Assembly (NCBI GenBank): GCA_002316675.1
Contig: DCDZ01000038.1
Span: 3,357-21,151 of the forward strand
Direction of reading: 5' to 3'
DNA length: 17,795 bases
Origin: Tyzzerella sp. UBA1042
GTDB taxonomy: Bacteria; Bacillota; Clostridia; Lachnospirales; Anaerotignaceae
Shown: piece after piece, positions 15,469 through 17,795 of the stretch
Position numbering within the stretch: position 1 is the first letter of the stretch
How the letters are laid out: each line of letters opens with the position of its first letter
Translations under genes and position numbers: made by a program
The notes under the pieces: model-generated
The model's input: the letters and a program-made list of their open reading frames with translations, nothing else
What the model was told of the DNA's origin: nothing
Database searches by the model: none

Positions 15469-16035
15469 TTATTTTAAAACACTCGACTTTTTTTTGACAA
15501 AGTGCATCTTTTTATAAATAAAAATAGCAAGCTTTCCCGCAAGCCATCCCAAAAAAGCGCCGGCCAATACATCCGTAGGAAAGTGTACCCCCAAATACAG
15601 CCGGCTAAAGCCCATGCATACCGCAAAAATATATGCGCCAATGCCCCATTTTTTGTTCATAAAATACAGCCCCGTTGCTGCGGCAAAGGCAGCGGAGGTG
15701 TGCCCCGAGGGAAAGGAGGAATCCGAAAGGCGCTGTACGAAAATTTCGTATTCCAGCAAATCATAGGGCCGCATACGCCCCACCACGGGCTTCAACAGCA
15801 CGTTGCAAAAAACCGCATTTATGCCGAGGGAAAGAAACAGAAGCATACCCCTTTCCCTCCACCGGTTGTTTTTCCCCCCCATGAAAAAAAAGAGGATCGT
15901 CAACGCAGTCCAAAGCAGTCCATGATCTCCCAAGGCAGTGAGGAACAGCATAGGTTTATCCAGCCATGGGGCGGAAAATGCGCTTCTCAGCCCCATTAAA
16001 ATCATACTGTCGATGGTTTGTAATCGTTCAAGCAT
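15469..16035 (-). CDS. PAP2 family phosphatase
   Basis: A 188-residue membrane protein with all three phosphatase motifs: KPVVGRMRP (82-90), PSGH (109-112, in SSFPSGHTSAAFA) and SRLYLGVHFPTD (144-155), giving catalytic His112 and His151 with Asp155. About five to six membrane segments surround them. Homologues dephosphorylate lipid phosphates, including undecaprenyl pyrophosphate (BcrC-like) and phosphatidylglycerol phosphate; which one is unclear. The ATG is 5 nt after the mntP stop and its AGGA is almost adjacent, so translation is probably coupled to mntP. Confidence 0.92.
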   Translation of the reverse strand: MLERLQTIDSMILMGLRSAFSAPWLDKPMLFLTALGDHGLLWTALTILFFFMGGKNNRWRERGMLLFLSLGINAVFCNVLLKPVVGRMRPYDLLEYEIFVQRLSDSSFPSGHTSAAFAAATGLYFMNKKWGIGAYIFAVCMGFSRLYLGVHFPTDVLAGAFLGWLAGKLAIFIYKKMHFVKKKSSVLK

Positions 16036-16040
16036 TTCCT

Positions 16041-16613
16041 TCAGCCAACCCCCAATATGGTGTGTTCTATCAAGATTTTGGTACCGATTAAAATCAGTAC
16101 CACACCCCCGATGATTTCAGCCTTTGATTGCAATTTTGTCCCCAGATATTTCCCTGCGCAAGCACCGATACAGGAAATAAAAAAGGAAACCACCCCGATA
16201 ATAATTCCTGCGTGAATAATATTTACATTCAAAATTGCAAAGCTGATCCCCACGGCCAAGGCATCAATACTGGTTGCCACCGCCTGCAAAAACAGTGTTT
16301 TATGGGTCAGTAAGCAACAGACGCCCGCCTCATCATCGTTGCCCTTTAGGCTTTGAAAAATCATATTTCCGCCAATCAAGAGCAGAAGGCAAAACGCAAT
16401 CCAATGATCCACCGCTTCTATGTGGTCTTTTACACTGCTTCCCAACACCCAGCCGATGACCGGCATCAAAAACTGAAAACCGCCGAAATAAGCAGCTTGC
16501 CTGAAGGCATCCTTTTTTCCAAACCCCCGAATACACACGCCGTTAGAAATAGAAACCGCAAAAGCATCCATGGCCAAACTGACCGCAATGAAAAAAATCG
16601 TTAAAAATTTCAA
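16041..16613 (-). CDS. mntP: Manganese efflux pump MntP
   Basis: MntP exports Mn2+ from the cytoplasm. The 190-residue product has six hydrophobic segments in two repeats and the conserved acidic motifs LAMDAFAVSISNG (13-25) and ATSIDALAVGISFA (113-126), with Asp16 and Asp118 in the expected places. I choose a TTG start at 16613: GGAGGG (16621-16626) is 7 nt upstream and the protein then begins KFLTIFFIAVSL, matching the usual length of about 188 aa. An upstream ATG at 16628 overlaps that binding site, and another at 16652 has none. PAP2 follows by 5 nt. No yybP-ykoY Mn2+ riboswitch is recognisable upstream. Confidence 0.93.
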   Translation of the reverse strand: MKFLTIFFIAVSLAMDAFAVSISNGVCIRGFGKKDAFRQAAYFGGFQFLMPVIGWVLGSSVKDHIEAVDHWIAFCLLLLIGGNMIFQSLKGNDDEAGVCCLLTHKTLFLQAVATSIDALAVGISFAILNVNIIHAGIIIGVVSFFISCIGACAGKYLGTKLQSKAEIIGGVVLILIGTKILIEHTILGVG

Positions 16614-16620
16614 TACCCTT

Positions 16621-16626
16621 CCCTCC
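16621..16626 (-). promoter_or_regulatory. Ribosome binding site deciding the mntP TTG start
   Basis: GGAGGG on the minus strand, 7 nt before the TTG at 16613. It overlaps the in-frame ATG at 16628, which therefore is unlikely to be the start. Confidence 0.6.
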
Positions 16627-16684
16627 ATCCGAATAAAGCCGCAGGCTTTCACTCTTGGCCATGCACAAGAACACGCTCTTACTA

Positions 16685-16713
16685 TTTTATGATATATTTG
16701 TACAAAAGTACAA
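16685..16713 (-). promoter_or_regulatory. mntP promoter with embedded palindromic operator-like site
   Basis: The perfect palindrome TTGTACaaaaGTACAA occupies 16698-16713. Its outer minus-strand arm TTGTAC serves as the -35, followed after 18 nt by a TAAAAT -10. A repressor bound here would block RNA polymerase. The site does not match the MntR consensus I know. The remaining sequence to the gene is too short for a large riboswitch. Confidence 0.5.
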
Positions 16714-16866
16714 CTATATTTTCAAATGATAGTTTTTTCACGAAAATTGTATTTAAATCAGTACATTTTCATCCGATTTATACAAATAAATCATACTTCT
16801 TTTCTGGGTTTTCTTTTTCCTGCCCAAATAAAAGATCTCCTTCATAAAATTTTATGGAAACCTCAC

Positions 16867-16903
16867 AAAAAAAGCTTGCCGTGCAACTTTTGCAACGGCA
16901 AGC
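16867..16903 (-). terminator. Strong Rho-independent terminator upstream of mntP
   Basis: GCTTGCCGT (16874-16882) pairs perfectly with ACGGCAAGC (16895-16903), with an inner GCA/TGC pair; on the minus strand at least seven T follow (16867-16873). It ends transcripts from the ECF S gene or from the candidate small RNA just upstream. The stretch 16714-16866 between it and the mntP promoter shows no gene. Confidence 0.9.
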
Positions 16904-17025
16904 AATCCAAACGGATACACAAATATTGGAACACAAGTAAACATAAAATACCACAAGATGTCACTTTCGGTATTCCAATTCCTTCCAAGGGAATTTTGGC
17001 ACTTTCATAAAATAGATTGTGTTCC
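16867..17025 (-). ncRNA. Candidate stand-alone structured small RNA (about 160 nt)
   Basis: On the minus strand a perfect 9-bp stem (GGAACACAA at 17017-17025 with TTGTGTTCC at 16928-16936) encloses two adjacent hairpins: AATTCC/GGAATT plus CC/GG with a 2-nt bulge (16975-16999), and AATACC/GGTATT (16947-16974). This gives a three-way-junction fold, followed by the strong terminator at 16867-16903. A promoter-like pair (TTTTCA, 18 nt, TATATA; 17030-17059) would start transcription close to the first base of the closing stem. I cannot match it to a known family. Alternatives: the 3' untranslated region of the ECF S gene, or a leader of mntP. Short frames of 13 and 30 codons within it lack ribosome binding sites. 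Confidence 0.4.
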
Positions 17026-17029
17026 TACC

Positions 17030-17059
17030 TATATAACGCAATCATAATAGCAGTGAAAA
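17030..17059 (-). promoter_or_regulatory. Possible promoter of the candidate small RNA
   Basis: On the minus strand: TTTTCA (17054-17059), 18-nt spacer, TATATA (17030-17035). Both boxes match consensus at only four of six positions, but the predicted start (about 17023-17025) coincides with the 5' end of the closing stem. Confidence 0.3.
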
Positions 17060-17062
17060 TAT

Positions 17063-17593
17063 CTATTCTTTCGACAAAACAAATTTATAAATCTTCGCTC
17101 TATGGAAGGCAAACCCTACCACCAGAAAAATAATACATCCCGCTACACCCTGTATCATGTTTTCCGGTATGGAAACCGCCGCCACTGCAAAACTGCTTTT
17201 CAGTATGCCGCCGGCAATAAAATATCCAAAAACCATCCATAAAATGCCCAATACCGATGCAGTCATGTTCCTTAGGGTGAAAAACTTTTGGTTTTGCCCG
17301 GAAAAAGAAGCAGCTTTCCCGATCAAATATCCCATAATCCCTTTGATAATCAAGGTAAAGAGTGCCCAGTGGGCATATCCGCTTAACAAATCTGCCAGTG
17401 CAGAGCCTACGCCGCCGGCAACCATACCATACCTTGCGCCAAAAAACACACCAATCAGCAATATCATGCTATCGCCAAGATGTATGTAGCCTTGGGTTGC
17501 GGAAACAGGTATCTGAAATACCATGGTGCTGACAGTAACCAGCGCAATCAATAAACCTTGTGTACATAATTCTTTTGTTGTCATTTTCATCAT
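17063..17593 (-). CDS. ECF transporter S component (PF07155/DUF1393-like)
   Basis: A 176-residue membrane protein with about six hydrophobic segments, typical of the substrate-binding S subunits of energy-coupling-factor vitamin importers. The stretches TQGYIHLGDSMILLIGVFFG (33-52) and GMVAGGVGSALADLLSGY (56-73), then FTLIIKGIMGYLIGK (79-93), resemble the PF07155 group, which includes members predicted to carry riboflavin-like, pyridoxine-like or hydroxymethylpyrimidine substrates; which one is unknown here. No EcfA/EcfT genes are nearby, so it would use a shared ECF module encoded elsewhere (group II arrangement, inference). AGGAGG lies 9 nt before the ATG at 17593; the next codon is also ATG. 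Upstream are two operator-like palindromes and a tRNA. Confidence 0.85.
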   Translation of the reverse strand: MMKMTTKELCTQGLLIALVTVSTMVFQIPVSATQGYIHLGDSMILLIGVFFGARYGMVAGGVGSALADLLSGYAHWALFTLIIKGIMGYLIGKAASFSGQNQKFFTLRNMTASVLGILWMVFGYFIAGGILKSSFAVAAVSIPENMIQGVAGCIIFLVVGFAFHRAKIYKFVLSKE

Positions 17594-17674
17594 ACATCAC
17601 ATCCTCCTATTTAGTGATAAAAGAGTACCATATCCACCCTTGTAACGCCAGCGCTTTCGAGGAAAGAATATGAT

Positions 17675-17711
17675 TTGTATGGGTACAATTTTCATCATTG
17701 TATCCATACAA
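17675..17711. promoter_or_regulatory. Tandem palindromic operator-like sites upstream of the ECF S gene
   Basis: Two 14-bp sites of the form TTGTA-N4-TACAA: TTGTATGGGTACAA (17675-17688) and TTGTATCCATACAA (17698-17711), 23 bp centre to centre. They lie about 80-120 bp before the ECF S start codon, where the promoter should be. The shape suits a dimeric GntR-like or similar repressor. The outer halves also pair with each other (TTGTATGG/CCATACAA). Confidence 0.5.
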
Positions 17712-17738
17712 TTTATGTATTTTTAGACAAAAAAAGAA

Positions 17739-17795
17739 TGGAAGTTACAGGGCTCGAACCTGTGACCCTCTGCTTGTAAGGCAGATGCTCTCCCA
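17739..17795 (-). tRNA. tRNA-Val (anticodon UAC), 3' portion; 5' end beyond window
   Basis: On the minus strand the sequence gives the end of the D arm (GGGAGAGC), anticodon stem TCTGC/GCAGA with loop CTTACAA (anticodon TAC), variable loop GGGTC, T arm ACAGG-TTCGAGC-CCTGT and acceptor AACTTCC plus discriminator A. 57 of about 76 nt are present. CCA is not encoded; a T run follows directly and probably terminates transcription. Confidence 0.93.

Noticed and set aside
16614..16866. yybP-ykoY manganese riboswitch upstream of mntP
   Set aside because: None of the conserved loop sequences are visible, and only about 65 nt lie between the likely -10 and the start codon.
16928..17025. Miniature transposable element (MITE), because of 9-bp inverted termini
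   Set aside because: No target-site duplication flanks the termini, and the internal hairpins plus adjoining promoter and terminator fit an RNA better. Not fully excluded.

Overview
The window looks like a chromosomal segment of an anaerobic Firmicute, most likely class Clostridia (Lachnospirales-like). Four things point there: the LysM protein / rho / rpmE / DUF1385 / prmC / prfA order, consensus sigma-A promoters with strong AGGAGG ribosome binding sites, a MecA adaptor, and a membrane pyrophosphatase carrying the K+-dependent signature. This placement is inference; no rRNA or species marker is present. Nearly all genes are on the minus strand; mecA is the only clear plus-strand gene.

Right to left, in transcription order: a partial tRNA-Val(UAC) at the right edge; an ECF transporter S component under a pair of palindromic operator-like sites; an intergenic stretch with a possible stand-alone structured small RNA ending in a strong terminator; mntP (Mn2+ efflux) with a PAP2 phosphatase; an AEC-family permease; a long leader and hppA (K+-dependent membrane pyrophosphatase); a DUF2461 protein; mecA (plus strand); an unrecognised 535-residue membrane protein; then an information-processing cluster. 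In that cluster a LysM membrane protein and rho share one promoter, followed by rpmE and a terminator. A second promoter starts DUF1385 - prmC - prfA - two half-size chromate transporters - a small membrane protein. The left edge holds the first 259 codons of glycogen phosphorylase, with its own promoter.

The genes join translation termination (prfA and its methyltransferase prmC), transcription termination (rho), ribosome assembly (rpmE), regulated proteolysis (mecA), ion and vitamin transport (mntP, chromate transporters, ECF S, AEC), PPi energetics (hppA) and glycogen use (glgP). I found no phage, insertion sequence, CRISPR array, toxin-antitoxin or defence genes. I do not see a clear new multi-gene system. 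The most interesting unexplained signals are the candidate structured RNA between the ECF S gene and mntP, the TTGTA..TACAA palindromes flanking it, a 9-bp tandem repeat inside rho, and the long hppA leader.
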